Of a DNA stretch of 64,000 nt, positions 42,250 to 50,138 are shown piece by piece. The stretch is from Chloroflexota bacterium. GTDB lineage: Bacteria; Chloroflexota; Dehalococcoidia; Tepidiformales; Tepidiformaceae. Where the stretch lies: assembly GCA_016234445.1 (NCBI GenBank), contig JACRBT010000017.1, positions 186,001-250,000 of the forward strand, in the 5' to 3' direction. Made by a program: the position numbers and the translations under genes. Every line of letters begins with the position of its first letter. Positions within the stretch are counted from its first letter, which is position 1. The notes beneath the pieces are model-generated. The model ran no database searches. It saw nothing but the letters and a program-made list of their open reading frames with translations, and had not been told where the DNA came from.

Positions 42250-42912
42250 CTACTCCGGCGGGTGCTGGGCGGCGCGGCGGATAGCGAAGGCCGCGGCCTC
42301 GACCCGGCGGGTGAGCCCGAGCTTGCCGAGGATGTCGCTGACGTGGTGCTTCACCGTCTTTTCCGAAAGGAACAGGTGCTCGCCGATCTCCCGGTTGGTC
42401 ATCCCGTCGGCGATCAGTTCGAGGATCTTCAGTTCCCGGTCGCTCAACTGCTGGGCGATGCGGTCCTCTTCGCTGATGACCGAACCCTTCCGGATCTGTT
42501 CGATGACCGCCGCCGAGCTCGCGGCGTCGAGCGTCTTCCCACCGCGCCCGACGATCCGCATCGCTTCCAGCAGTTCCGACGTCTGGACGTCCTTCATCAT
42601 GAACCCGCTGGCGCCGGCGACGATCGCGGCCATCACGGCCTTCTCGTCGGCGTAGGAAGTCAGCATCAGGAAGTGCGTCGCTGGCAGCGATGACCGCACT
42701 TCCCGGCAGGCTTCGATCCCGCTGAGCCGGGGCATCCGGACGTCGGAGACCACCAGTTCGGGCTTCAGCCGCAGCGCTTCCTTGACCAGTTCCAGCCCGT
42801 CGCGCGCTTCGCCGACCACGCTGAACTCTTCGTGCCCTCTGAGGACGGACTTCAGGCCCGACCGCACGAGGTCATGGTCGTCGGCGAGCAGGACGTGGAT
42901 TGTCTCAGTCAT
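42250..42912 (-). CDS. NarL/FixJ-family response regulator
   Basis: 220 residues from the ATG at 42912, which has GGAGG 5 nt upstream. Receiver domain (VLLADDHDLVRSGLKSVL) with Asp in LVVSDVRMPRLSG; LuxR-type HTH (LSDRELKILELIADGMTN, LSEKTVKHHVSDILGKLG). It overlaps the end of the kinase gene by 8 nt, so the two proteins are made together and form a cognate pair. Confidence 0.92.
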   Translation of the reverse strand: MTETIHVLLADDHDLVRSGLKSVLRGHEEFSVVGEARDGLELVKEALRLKPELVVSDVRMPRLSGIEACREVRSSLPATHFLMLTSYADEKAVMAAIVAGASGFMMKDVQTSELLEAMRIVGRGGKTLDAASSAAVIEQIRKGSVISEEDRIAQQLSDRELKILELIADGMTNREIGEHLFLSEKTVKHHVSDILGKLGLTRRVEAAAFAIRRAAQHPPE

Positions 42913-44065
42913 CAAGCCTCCGCGGGATTGCGACCCGAACCGTGGTGCCCATCCCCGGGATTCCCAGGATGGACATGAAGCCGCCGAGCCGATCGGCGCG
43001 TGTTCGCATGGTAATCGTCCCCAGCCCCGTCCGCGCGTTCGCCGCGTCGAAGCCGACGCCGTTGTCCTGGACGGTCAGGGCCGTCTCCTCCATCGTCTGG
43101 CGGACGTCGATGGCGATCTTCGATGGCAGCCCGTGCCTGACCGCGTTGCTCAGCGCCTCGCGGGCGATGTAGAGGAGGTCTTCCGATTCGCGCGCGCCCA
43201 GTTCTTGGAGCGCTGCCGCCGTGATGTTCACCACCGTGTCGATCCCGGATGGGACGAGCTGGCGGATGGCGAAGGCGATGTCGCGCGCGAGTTCGGGGTT
43301 GGTGGTCGGCGCCTCCGCTTCCAGCATCGTGATGTAGGCCCGGATGTCCCCGATGATCTGGTTGATCCGGACGACGCCGTCGAGGATGACTTCCCGGGCG
43401 GCCTCCGGCATGTCGGCCGTCGCGGCGATGGCGTCGCATTCCAGCCCGAGCGCATAGAGCGACTGGATGGTGCCGTCGTGGAGGTCGTGGGCGATCCGTT
43501 CGCGCTCCTGGAGGAGGAAGAGGCGGCCGTTCCGTTCCCGGGCCAGGGCCGCCGCGACACTGACCGCCGCCTGGAGCGCGAGGAACGCCGCCGCCACCTG
43601 GTCGATGTCGCTGAACGGTTCGCTGCCCACGTGGCGCGTCATGTAGAGCGAGCCGATAGTCCGTCCGCCGGCCCGCATCGGCACCCCCAGAAACGCCTCC
43701 ATGTCGGGGTGCCACTGGGGCCAACCCGTGAACCCGGGCGTCTCTTTCAGGTTGGCGAAGGCGATCGGGCGGTCGCAACGGGCGAGGTCGCCGAGGAGCC
43801 CTCTCCCTACCGGGGGGTTGCCCATTCGCCTGGCGGCATCCTCGCTGATGCCGGCGTAGACGAAGCGTTCGAGGCGGCCGTCGTCCCCGAAGGTGGAGAT
43901 CGCGGCAAAGTCGGCCTGCGTGAGTTCGCGCGCCCGGTGCGCCACCCGGCTGAGGATGAGACTGAGGTCGTCTTCCCCGGCAAGCAGTTCATTCGTAACT
44001 GCCATATCGGCCAGGACAGCCCTGACGAGAGAACCGGGCCCTCCGGCCGCTCCGGGGTGGCTCAT
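42905..44065 (-). CDS. GAF-domain sensor histidine kinase (NarX/DegS type)
   Basis: 386 residues from the ATG at 44065; a second ATG at 44074 overlaps the -10 box and is less likely. A GAF domain (LSRVAHRARELTQADFAAIST ends at about 190; GVPMRAGGRTIGSLYM) is followed by a HisKA_3 helix with the phosphoacceptor His in ERIAHDLHDGTIQ. The HATPase carries LLYIAREALSNAVRHG and DNGVGFD. There is no membrane segment, so it senses a cytosolic signal. It is co-expressed with the response regulator. Confidence 0.9.
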   Translation of the reverse strand: MSHPGAAGGPGSLVRAVLADMAVTNELLAGEDDLSLILSRVAHRARELTQADFAAISTFGDDGRLERFVYAGISEDAARRMGNPPVGRGLLGDLARCDRPIAFANLKETPGFTGWPQWHPDMEAFLGVPMRAGGRTIGSLYMTRHVGSEPFSDIDQVAAAFLALQAAVSVAAALARERNGRLFLLQERERIAHDLHDGTIQSLYALGLECDAIAATADMPEAAREVILDGVVRINQIIGDIRAYITMLEAEAPTTNPELARDIAFAIRQLVPSGIDTVVNITAAALQELGARESEDLLYIAREALSNAVRHGLPSKIAIDVRQTMEETALTVQDNGVGFDAANARTGLGTITMRTRADRLGGFMSILGIPGMGTTVRVAIPRRLDD

Positions 44066-44072
44066 ATCGAAC

Positions 44073-44078
44073 ATTCTA
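44073..44078 (-). promoter_or_regulatory. -10 box of the GAF kinase gene
   Basis: TAGAAT on the minus strand, ending 7 nt before the ATG at 44065. No clear -35 box is seen. Confidence 0.35.
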
Positions 44079-44167
44079 GCCGAAACCGCAAAACATGGAC
44101 GAATGGCCCCTGCTGCGGGGCCGATCGCCCGTCCCCGGGGGTGGTTGGCTGCCCGCAAACTTGGCCT

Positions 44168-44563
44168 ATGCCCACCAAGACCGTCTATGTCGCTACCGGC
44201 AATCCAGCGCTCCGGCGAGGCCTGTTGGCACAGTTCGAACAGCAGCGCGACCTCTTCTTCGTCCCCGAACCCTCGCGCAACGGGTTGGCCACCCACGGCG
44301 ACATCCTCATCTCCACCCCCATGGATTGCCCGGCCGAACGCTGCGCCCAACTGGCCGAGTCCGGCGTCCGCGTCATGATCCTCGCCCCCGTCCCCCGCGA
44401 CCGTGAACGGCAGCGGTATCGCCGGGCCGGAGCCGCCGCCTACCTGCCGATGTCTGTCGAACACGGCCACCTCCTCCAGGAAGTGCAGCGCGTGGCCGAG
44501 GCTAGCGGGACGCCCCGCCCGTTGCCGGGGTGGGCCCAGGAGCAGTCGTTGCCCCCGCCGTGA
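44168..44563 (+). CDS. Receiver-like protein lacking canonical acidic pocket
   Basis: 131 residues. The start (TVYVATGNPALRRGLLAQFEQQ) and the later RVMILAPVPRDRERQRYRRAGAAAYLPMSVE follow the beta-alpha layout of a receiver domain, including the K-loop position. However, the acidic pair after the first strand is missing and no phosphoryl Asp is evident (ILISTPMDCPAE). It may be an atypical, phosphorylation-independent receiver. It is divergent from the kinase and overlaps the convergent glycosidase-like gene by 62 nt. Confidence 0.55.
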   Translation: MPTKTVYVATGNPALRRGLLAQFEQQRDLFFVPEPSRNGLATHGDILISTPMDCPAERCAQLAESGVRVMILAPVPRDRERQRYRRAGAAAYLPMSVEHGHLLQEVQRVAEASGTPRPLPGWAQEQSLPPP

Positions 44564-45731
44564 TCGCGGCTCGCCCCATCTCCATCCAGCGCGCGTCCCC
44601 CTGCCGTTCCTTCGTGAACAGCCACCACTCGCTCCCCCAGAGATAGACGCGGCTCGCCCCCGACCGGCGGGCATAGTCCAGGCTCCGCCGGAACTTCCCC
44701 GTGTCCAGGTTTGGCGACGGCTTCGAAGGGGTGAACAGCCGGATGTCGCCTTCGGCCCACGGCTCCGCCTGCATCTCCGTTATCCAGAACGCGTCGCCGG
44801 CCGCCGCCGCCTCCCGCGCGTGAGCGGGGAAGTTCGGCGTGAGCGGCCCCATCTCCATGATCGGGAAGATGATCGCGCGCCCCGGGAAGGGGACGTTCCG
44901 GAACGGGTAGATGCTGACCGCCATCGCGTCGGCGTCTTCGACGATCCCCCGCCAGCGCGTGTCGTGGGCGAAGATCTGGGCATGCCCGATGGAGACGGGC
45001 CGGTTCAGGGGGTCGCTTTCGTGGATGGCCGCCACTTCCGCCTGGACCAGCTCCCGGCTGAGTGCCCAGCGGTCCGCCCGCGGCGAGGTCACATAAGGCT
45101 CGTTGTCCGCCCCCCACGAGTCGATCGCGGCCGAGCCGGCGACGTGGGCCACTGTTGCCCGGACCATCGCCAGGGCGCGCCGCCCGAGTTCGCTGTCCAG
45201 CTGGATGACCGCGCCCCAGGGCGGGCGGCCTTCTGCCAGTGCCCAGTTTGGGAGGTAGTACTCCGGGTGGCGCTGGCCCTTCAGCCCCACGGTCAGCAGC
45301 ACCGCCGCGCCACGGCGCTCCGCCTCCGCCAGCAGCGCATCGACAAGCGTAAAGTCGAAGCGGCCCTCGACCGGTTCGACCTGCGACCATTCGACCGAGA
45401 GCCGCACGTGGCGGGCGCCGGTTTCTTCGAGCAGCCGGCCGAAGGTGGTGGCGCACCACTCGGTCCGGTCGGGCCGGTTGTCGTCCAGGGGCAGGCCGCC
45501 AGGCTCTTCGAGGAGGAGGAACTCGGCGTAGTTGCAGCTGAAGTTGATCCCGAAGGCCGGGGTGCCGGGAGCCGCCTGCCGCGGCCAGTTCCGCTCGATC
45601 GAGAGGAAGACGACCAGGGCGACCAGGCCCCAGGCGACGACAGCCCCGGCGCCGAGGACCAGGAACGCCCGGGCGACACGCCGGAAAGATGGAGGGGTCG
45701 CCCGGGGGAGGGAACCGTCGTCGAGGGACAC
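44502..45731 (-). CDS. Membrane-anchored clan GH-A glycoside hydrolase-like protein
   Basis: 409 residues from GTG. One N-terminal transmembrane helix (about 20-46) is followed by an extracytoplasmic TIM-barrel: GINFSCNYAEF, HVRLSVEWSQVEPVEGRFDF, the acid/base motif in DSWGADNEPY and the likely nucleophile Glu in AFWITEMQAEPW. The two glutamates fit a retaining glycosidase related to GH42/GH5. Substrate unknown. The -10 box TACGCT lies 6 nt before the GTG. Confidence 0.75.
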   Translation of the reverse strand: MSLDDGSLPRATPPSFRRVARAFLVLGAGAVVAWGLVALVVFLSIERNWPRQAAPGTPAFGINFSCNYAEFLLLEEPGGLPLDDNRPDRTEWCATTFGRLLEETGARHVRLSVEWSQVEPVEGRFDFTLVDALLAEAERRGAAVLLTVGLKGQRHPEYYLPNWALAEGRPPWGAVIQLDSELGRRALAMVRATVAHVAGSAAIDSWGADNEPYVTSPRADRWALSRELVQAEVAAIHESDPLNRPVSIGHAQIFAHDTRWRGIVEDADAMAVSIYPFRNVPFPGRAIIFPIMEMGPLTPNFPAHAREAAAAGDAFWITEMQAEPWAEGDIRLFTPSKPSPNLDTGKFRRSLDYARRSGASRVYLWGSEWWLFTKERQGDARWMEMGRAAITAGATTAPGPTPATGGASR

Positions 45732-45791
45732 CCCCCGAGCGTACCAAGCCCGCCGCCTTCACCCCACGGGCAGGGCCACGAGGGCAGCCGC

Positions 45792-46586
45792 TCAATAGCG
45801 CCGGCCGACGGCGCCCGCCACCCTCCGCACCAGCGCCCGCGGCGACTTGCTGCTCACCGTCGCCAGGGCCTTGTTGTGGAGCCCCGGGATGCAGACGGCG
45901 CGCCCTCGCCGCAGCGCCGCCAGCGAGGCGTCGACTACCTGCTCCGGCGTCTGGAAGGCGCGCTCCGGGATCTGGCGCGTATTCACCCCCGCCCGGCCCT
46001 GGAATTCGGTGTGGGTGAAGCCCGGGCAAAGCGTTTGCACCGTCACCCCGCTCCCGCGCACCTCTTCGTGGACGGCCTCGGTGAAGCTGTTCACGAACGC
46101 TTTCGTCGCCGCGTAGGTCGCGTTGAACGGCCCCGGCTGGTAGGCGGCGACCGAGGAGACGTTGATGATCCCCCCGCGTTTCCGCGCCAGCATCCCCGGC
46201 AGCGCCGCCCGCGTCAGCCGCACGAGCGCGGTCACGTTGAGGGCGATCTCCTCCTCTTCGCGGTCCGCATCCAGCCCCGAGAGCGGCCCGAAGGTGCCGA
46301 AGCCGGCGTTGTTGACGAGCAGCGTGATGTCGTGCCCGGCGGCGCGCTCCTCCACCCGGCGAAGGTCTCCCGGCGCGCAGAGGTCGGCGACGAGCACCTC
46401 CGTCCGGGTGCCGTGGCCGGCCGCAAGTGTCCCCGCGAGCGCCTCCAGCCGGTCGCCCCGGCGCGCCACCGCCACCAGCCCGTAACCCTGCCGGGCGAGG
46501 CGGTCCGCGAAGGCAGCGCCGATGCCGGCGGAGGCCCCGGTGACCAGCGCCACCCCTCGATCCGAACCGTCTCCACGCGCTGCCAT
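45792..46586 (-). CDS. Short-chain dehydrogenase/reductase
   Basis: 264 residues, ATG with GAGGAGG upstream. Rossmann nucleotide motif VTGASAGIGAAFADRLA, NNAG motif in LLVNNAGFGTFG, catalytic Ser in INVSSVAAY and YxxxK in YAATKAFVNS. NADP preference is likely from the basic residues after the second strand (ARRGDR). The substrate is unknown. Confidence 0.9.
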   Translation of the reverse strand: MAARGDGSDRGVALVTGASAGIGAAFADRLARQGYGLVAVARRGDRLEALAGTLAAGHGTRTEVLVADLCAPGDLRRVEERAAGHDITLLVNNAGFGTFGPLSGLDADREEEEIALNVTALVRLTRAALPGMLARKRGGIINVSSVAAYQPGPFNATYAATKAFVNSFTEAVHEEVRGSGVTVQTLCPGFTHTEFQGRAGVNTRQIPERAFQTPEQVVDASLAALRRGRAVCIPGLHNKALATVSSKSPRALVRRVAGAVGRRY

Positions 46587-46670
46587 GACTGGCCTCCTCG
46601 CCCTGATGGGGCCTTTCCTACTCTAGCGGCAGGAACCCTCTCGCGGGGCCGGGATCTTGACGATAAACCG

Positions 46671-46699
46671 TTGACAGGCGGATCCGGCAGGCGTAGTTT
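46671..46699 (+). promoter_or_regulatory. Promoter of the SWIM-protein transcript
   Basis: A perfect TTGACA (46671-46676) and TAGTTT (46694-46699) are separated by 17 nt. The predicted RNA start near 46706 leaves a leader of about 89 nt before the SWIM gene. Confidence 0.6.
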
Positions 46700-46708
46700 C
46701 GAGTGGCT

Positions 46709-46741
46709 ATGGACGTGCTTCCTGGCAACCCGCATCGCTGA
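46709..46741 (+). CDS. Putative 10-codon leader peptide
   Basis: ATG at 46709, about 3 nt from the predicted RNA start, encodes MDVLPGNPHR and ends with TGA at 46739-46741. The stop overlaps the first base of the terminator hairpin that follows. The arrangement is that of a translation-controlled attenuator. Confidence 0.4.
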   Translation: MDVLPGNPHR

Positions 46742-46774
46742 CGGCGTCGCAGACCTGCGACGCCGTTTGTGTTT
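46741..46774 (+). terminator. Terminator/attenuator hairpin in the SWIM-gene leader
   Basis: A perfect 12-bp stem, ACGGCGTCGCAG with CTGCGACGCCGT around a 2-nt loop, followed by TTGTGTTT. It lies between the promoter and the SWIM gene, so it would cut the transcript unless disrupted. Confidence 0.65.
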
Positions 46775-46794
46775 CCAAGGAGGGCATCAAAGGC

Positions 46795-47049
46795 ATGCAG
46801 TCGAGCCTCATCGGTAAGGTTGAAAAGGCCAAGGTCTACGCGCGCGAACGCCATCGCATGCAGATCGACGGCCTCCACGTTTCCTTCCACGGGGAAAACA
46901 GCGACCACGAAGTCGCCATCCGCGATGGCCACTGGTCCTGCAACTGCGACTTCTTCGAGGCCTGGCAGGTGTGCAGCCACACCATGGCCCTCGAACGCGT
47001 GCTCGAAGGCATGGTGCCGCGCCAGGAGGCCGCCGCCCTGACCGTCTGA
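46795..47049 (+). CDS. SWIM zinc-finger domain protein
   Basis: 84 residues, with AAGGAGG 11 nt upstream of the ATG. The SWIM pattern is CxC...CxH: WSCNCDFFEAWQVCSHTMALERVL. It is preceded by a short beta region (VSFHGENSDHEVAIRDG). SWIM modules bind DNA or proteins; this stand-alone short form has no assigned role. It is expressed from the promoter at 46671 through a hairpin-containing leader. Confidence 0.85.
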   Translation: MQSSLIGKVEKAKVYARERHRMQIDGLHVSFHGENSDHEVAIRDGHWSCNCDFFEAWQVCSHTMALERVLEGMVPRQEAAALTV

Positions 47050-47114
47050 GGCGGGCCTCGCGACGCTGCCACCTCGGTCCCGGATGCCGGCGGGCCGGTG
47101 GCCGGGATGTGCCC

Positions 47115-47120
47115 TACAAT
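47115..47120 (+). promoter_or_regulatory. -10 box of cofD
   Basis: TACAAT ending 7 nt before the ATG at 47128, predicting a leaderless transcript. No convincing -35 box. Confidence 0.4.
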
Positions 47121-47127
47121 CGTCCGC

Positions 47128-48057
47128 ATGTACACGGTGTTCGCGGGCGGTGTCGGTGCGTCGCGCTTCCTCCAGGGCCTCGTCCAGGCGGTGGACCCGG
47201 CCGAGGTCACGGTCATCTCCAACACCGGCGACGACGTCGAGATGTTCGGCCTCCACGTTTCGCCCGACACCGACATCGTCCTCTACGCCCTCGCCGGAAT
47301 CGTCAACCCGGAGACCGGCTGGGGGATCGCGGGCGACACCTTCGCCGTCGTCGACGCCCTCCAGCGCTTCGGGTATGGCCGCTGGTTCAACCTCGGCGAC
47401 CGCGACCTCGCCATGGCCATCCATCGCACCCGCCTCGTCCACGAAGGCGTCCCCATGCACCGCATCGTCGCGGGACTGGCCGAAGCCTTCGACCTGCGGA
47501 CGAAGGTCCTCCCCATGTCGAATCAGCCGGTGCGGACCCAGATCGCCGGGCCGGATGGCGTCATCCCCTTCCAGGACTATATGGTCCGGCTCCGGACGGA
47601 GGTCGAGGTGCGCGAGGTGACCTTCGACGGAGTGGGAGCCGCGCACCCGGCGCCCGGCGTCATCGAAGCGATCACCGACGCCCGCGGGGTCATCCTCGCC
47701 CCCAGCAACCCGTTCGTCAGCATCGGCCCCATCCTCGCTGTCCCCGGCATCCGCGACGCCCTCGAAGGGACGAGCGCGGTTCGCGCCGCCATCAGCCCGA
47801 TCATCGCCGGGCAGGTCGTGAAAGGCCCCGCCGCGAAAATGCTCGCCACCCTCGGCCACGAGGTCTCCGCCGTCGGCGTGGCGAAGCTCTACCGCGGCCT
47901 AGTCGACCTCATGGTCATCGACGAACAGGACCGCGACCTTGCCCCCCAGGTCGAGGCGCTCGGCATGCGCTGCTTCGTCACCGACACGATGATGACCAGC
48001 CCCGAACGGAAGGCGGCGCTGGCCGCGGACGTCGTCGCCGCGATGGCGGTCGCCTGA
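47128..48057 (+). CDS. cofD: 2-phospho-L-lactate (phosphoenolpyruvate) transferase, F420 synthesis
   Basis: 309 residues from the ATG at 47128. CofD/FbiA joins the phospho-acid-GDP donor to the deazaflavin Fo. Signatures: FAGGVGASRFLQGL, VISNTGDDVEMFGLHVSPD, YALAGIVNPETGWGIAGDTF, GDRDLAMAIHRT and ILAPSNPFVSIGPILAVPG. It is followed after 1 nt by cofC, so the organism probably makes coenzyme F420. Confidence 0.95.
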   Translation: MYTVFAGGVGASRFLQGLVQAVDPAEVTVISNTGDDVEMFGLHVSPDTDIVLYALAGIVNPETGWGIAGDTFAVVDALQRFGYGRWFNLGDRDLAMAIHRTRLVHEGVPMHRIVAGLAEAFDLRTKVLPMSNQPVRTQIAGPDGVIPFQDYMVRLRTEVEVREVTFDGVGAAHPAPGVIEAITDARGVILAPSNPFVSIGPILAVPGIRDALEGTSAVRAAISPIIAGQVVKGPAAKMLATLGHEVSAVGVAKLYRGLVDLMVIDEQDRDLAPQVEALGMRCFVTDTMMTSPERKAALAADVVAAMAVA

Positions 48058-48058
48058 G

Positions 48059-48727
48059 GTGGCGGACCCGGCAAGCCCACCCATCCCGGTGCTCATCCCC
48101 GTCAACCGCCTCGACCGGGCGAAAGGCCGTCTCGCCGACTTCCTCGACGCCGGGGAGCGGGCGGAGCTGGCCCTCGCGACCCTCAAGACGGTCCTCACCG
48201 CCGTCCTCGACGCCCACCTTCGCCCGGTCGTCCTCACCGCGGACCCTTCCGTTGCCGGCGCGGTCGGGGCCACTGGCGAGGTGCTGCTCGAAGACCCCGC
48301 CCTCAGCGGCCTCAACGCCCAGCTGGAACGGGCGGTCACGGTCCTGGGCGGCGACGAACTCATGATCCTCCACGCTGACCTCCCCCTCGCGGCCGGCGCC
48401 GCCATCACCGCGGTCGTCGCGGCGGCCGCCGCCGGGCCTTCGGTCACCATCGTGCGCAGCGGCGACGGCGGGACGAACCTGATGCTCCTCCGGCCGCCCG
48501 GGCGCTTCCCCCTCGCCTACGGCCCTCACAGCGCCGCCGCCCATCGTGCCGGGGCTGCCCGCGCCCACATGGCCTTCCGCGAAGTCAGCGACCACACCCT
48601 CGCCCTGGACCTCGACACCCCCGACGACATCCGCACCCTCCTCGGCCTGAAGGAGGGCCGCACCAGCCGCGCCGGCCTGCTCCTCCTCGCAATCCACGCC
48701 CCCGCCCGGCTCGCCGCCCCCCGGTAG
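48059..48727 (+). CDS. cofC: 2-phospho-L-lactate/PEP guanylyltransferase, F420 synthesis
   Basis: 222 residues from GTG. It makes the GDP-linked donor used by CofD. Motifs: VLIPVNRLDRAKGRLADFL at the nucleotide-binding start, ELMILHADLPLA with the metal-binding Asp, and SGDGGTNLMLLRPPG followed by FPLAYGPHSAAAH. The C-terminus carries an extra arginine/alanine tail. The order cofD-cofC matches the actinobacterial and chloroflexal pairing. Confidence 0.92.
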   Translation: MADPASPPIPVLIPVNRLDRAKGRLADFLDAGERAELALATLKTVLTAVLDAHLRPVVLTADPSVAGAVGATGEVLLEDPALSGLNAQLERAVTVLGGDELMILHADLPLAAGAAITAVVAAAAAGPSVTIVRSGDGGTNLMLLRPPGRFPLAYGPHSAAAHRAGAARAHMAFREVSDHTLALDLDTPDDIRTLLGLKEGRTSRAGLLLLAIHAPARLAAPR

Positions 48728-48740
48728 CCGCGGCCGCGGT

Positions 48741-48786
48741 GAACGGCCGCCCGCGCCGCCATCCGTACCGCGACCGCCAGGGAGCG
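48741..48786 (+). repeat. 46-bp direct repeat, copy 1
   Basis: 46 bp starting GAACGGCCGCCCGCGCC, matching 48932-48977 with one mismatch (period 191 bp). It starts 14 bp after the cofC stop. Confidence 0.75.
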
Positions 48787-48906
48787 GCTCCGCGTGTCTA
48801 TGATCGTAGTAGCCGTGCCGCGCCCGTGAGGAAGCGGTTGGCCCGGACCCGCACGACATCTCGGCGACGGCCCCCGGTGGCCGGTAGACAGTTAGCACCC
48901 GGGGAA

Positions 48907-48977
48907 CCACTCCTTCACAGTCTGGCACGGCGAACGGCGGCCCGCGCCGCCATCCGTACCGCGACCGCCAGGGAGCG
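48907..48977 (+). repeat. Composite repeat: half of the 60-bp element plus 46-bp repeat copy 2
   Basis: 48907-48935 is the right half of the palindrome-ended element at 37155 and 37241, with one base lost. It runs directly into the second 46-bp copy (48932-48977). The rest of 48728-49021 shows no gene. Confidence 0.65.
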
Positions 48978-49021
48978 CCGCCGCCCCAGGCCCCACCTGG
49001 GCCCCGAGTTCGAGCGCATGC

Positions 49022-49049
49022 TTGACATCTACCGGCGTCGCTGTAGGGT
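49022..49049 (+). promoter_or_regulatory. Promoter of the lipoprotein gene
   Basis: A perfect TTGACA (49022-49027), 16 nt, TAGGGT (49044-49049). The ATG at 49057 lies 7 nt further, so the mRNA is probably leaderless. Confidence 0.6.
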
Positions 49050-49056
49050 CCAGCGG

Positions 49057-50082
49057 ATGCGAACCGCGCGATGGTGTCTCTCGGCGGCGGCGGTGTTCCT
49101 CACGCTCCAGCTCACGGCCGTCGCCTGCGGCGGTTCCCCCGCGGAATCACCGGGGCCCCAGCCCTTCGACGGTTCGGCCAGCCGATACGCCATCCTCGGC
49201 ACCGACACCGACACCGACACCAACAACATCTCCGTGCAAACCGTCAGCCGCGCCGACTTCCACCCCGGCAGCTCGTTCTATTCCGAGCCTGGCGCCGAGT
49301 GGACACTCACAGGCGAGTACCGCCTCCGCGACGAGGCGGCAGTGCGAACCACCCTCGGCGGCTGGGGCTTCGACAGTTACTTCCTGGAGACGCTGGGTTG
49401 GTCCGACCGGTTCGCCCGCGTCACCGCTTCCCTGTTCGATTCCGAAGCGGGGGCGCGTGAAGCCTTCGCCGCGCTCGCCGCATACCACCACCCCGCGTCC
49501 ATCCTGCCTCCGGCCCTGGAGTTCCCGGGCGACGAGTCCATCGCCTACGACCGCTTCTCCGAGAAGCCGGGCCAGGGCGCGTTTGGCGTCCTCTTCCGCC
49601 GCGGCAACCTCGTCGCTCGGGTCGAGCTCCTCGGCGCGCCCGCCGTGGCAACCCCCGAGGCCACCCTCGCGCTTGCCTTCATCGTCGATGCGAAAGCTGC
49701 GGGGACGCGCCCCGCCGTCGCCCCCACACCCGGCCGCCCACCCACACCCGTTGCCCCGCCGCGCTGGGCCGATCGCTCGGGCCGGCTGCCTCCAGCCGAC
49801 GAGCTCTCGGAGCGGCAAGGGCCCGAGCATTGCGACTGGGGGGCGGTGGTCTTTCTCCGCTACAGGAACGGGTCCTACGTCGCGGATCGCTTCGGCATCC
49901 TGGCCGACCCCGCGCTCGCCCCCTTCGATCCCGATGCCCGCCTCCCCCGCGACGCGAAGTTCACCGGCTATCGCAGCGGCAAACGCGAGCTCTGGACCGC
50001 CGCTTCCGACCCGGAGGCAGTCTTCATCAGCGCCGGCGGCAAGGTCGAACGCTGGCCTCGCACCGACGCGCTCTGCTTCTGA
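49057..50082 (+). CDS. Predicted lipoprotein, unknown function
   Basis: 341 residues. N-terminal signal with a lipobox (LTAVACGGSPAES) predicts lipidation of Cys24. A GTDTDTDTNN run follows. The body repeats a pattern seen in substrate-binding-like DUFs (DEAAVRTTLGGWGFDSYFLE, VTASLFDSEAGAREAFAAL), and a Pro-rich linker near 230-250 (PTPGRPPTPVAPP) separates a second domain with two cysteines. No family is recognised with confidence. Confidence 0.7.
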   Translation: MRTARWCLSAAAVFLTLQLTAVACGGSPAESPGPQPFDGSASRYAILGTDTDTDTNNISVQTVSRADFHPGSSFYSEPGAEWTLTGEYRLRDEAAVRTTLGGWGFDSYFLETLGWSDRFARVTASLFDSEAGAREAFAALAAYHHPASILPPALEFPGDESIAYDRFSEKPGQGAFGVLFRRGNLVARVELLGAPAVATPEATLALAFIVDAKAAGTRPAVAPTPGRPPTPVAPPRWADRSGRLPPADELSERQGPEHCDWGAVVFLRYRNGSYVADRFGILADPALAPFDPDARLPRDAKFTGYRSGKRELWTAASDPEAVFISAGGKVERWPRTDALCF

Positions 50083-50104
50083 CCGCGAGCCAGACAGCTG
50101 GCAG

Positions 50105-50132
50105 CTGACGATTTCGCCCGCGCGTGTAGACT
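50105..50132 (+). promoter_or_regulatory. Promoter of the epimerase-like gene
   Basis: CTGACG (50105-50110), 16 nt, TAGACT (50127-50132), ending 6 nt before the ATG at 50139. Confidence 0.4.
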
Positions 50133-50138
50133 GCCCGC

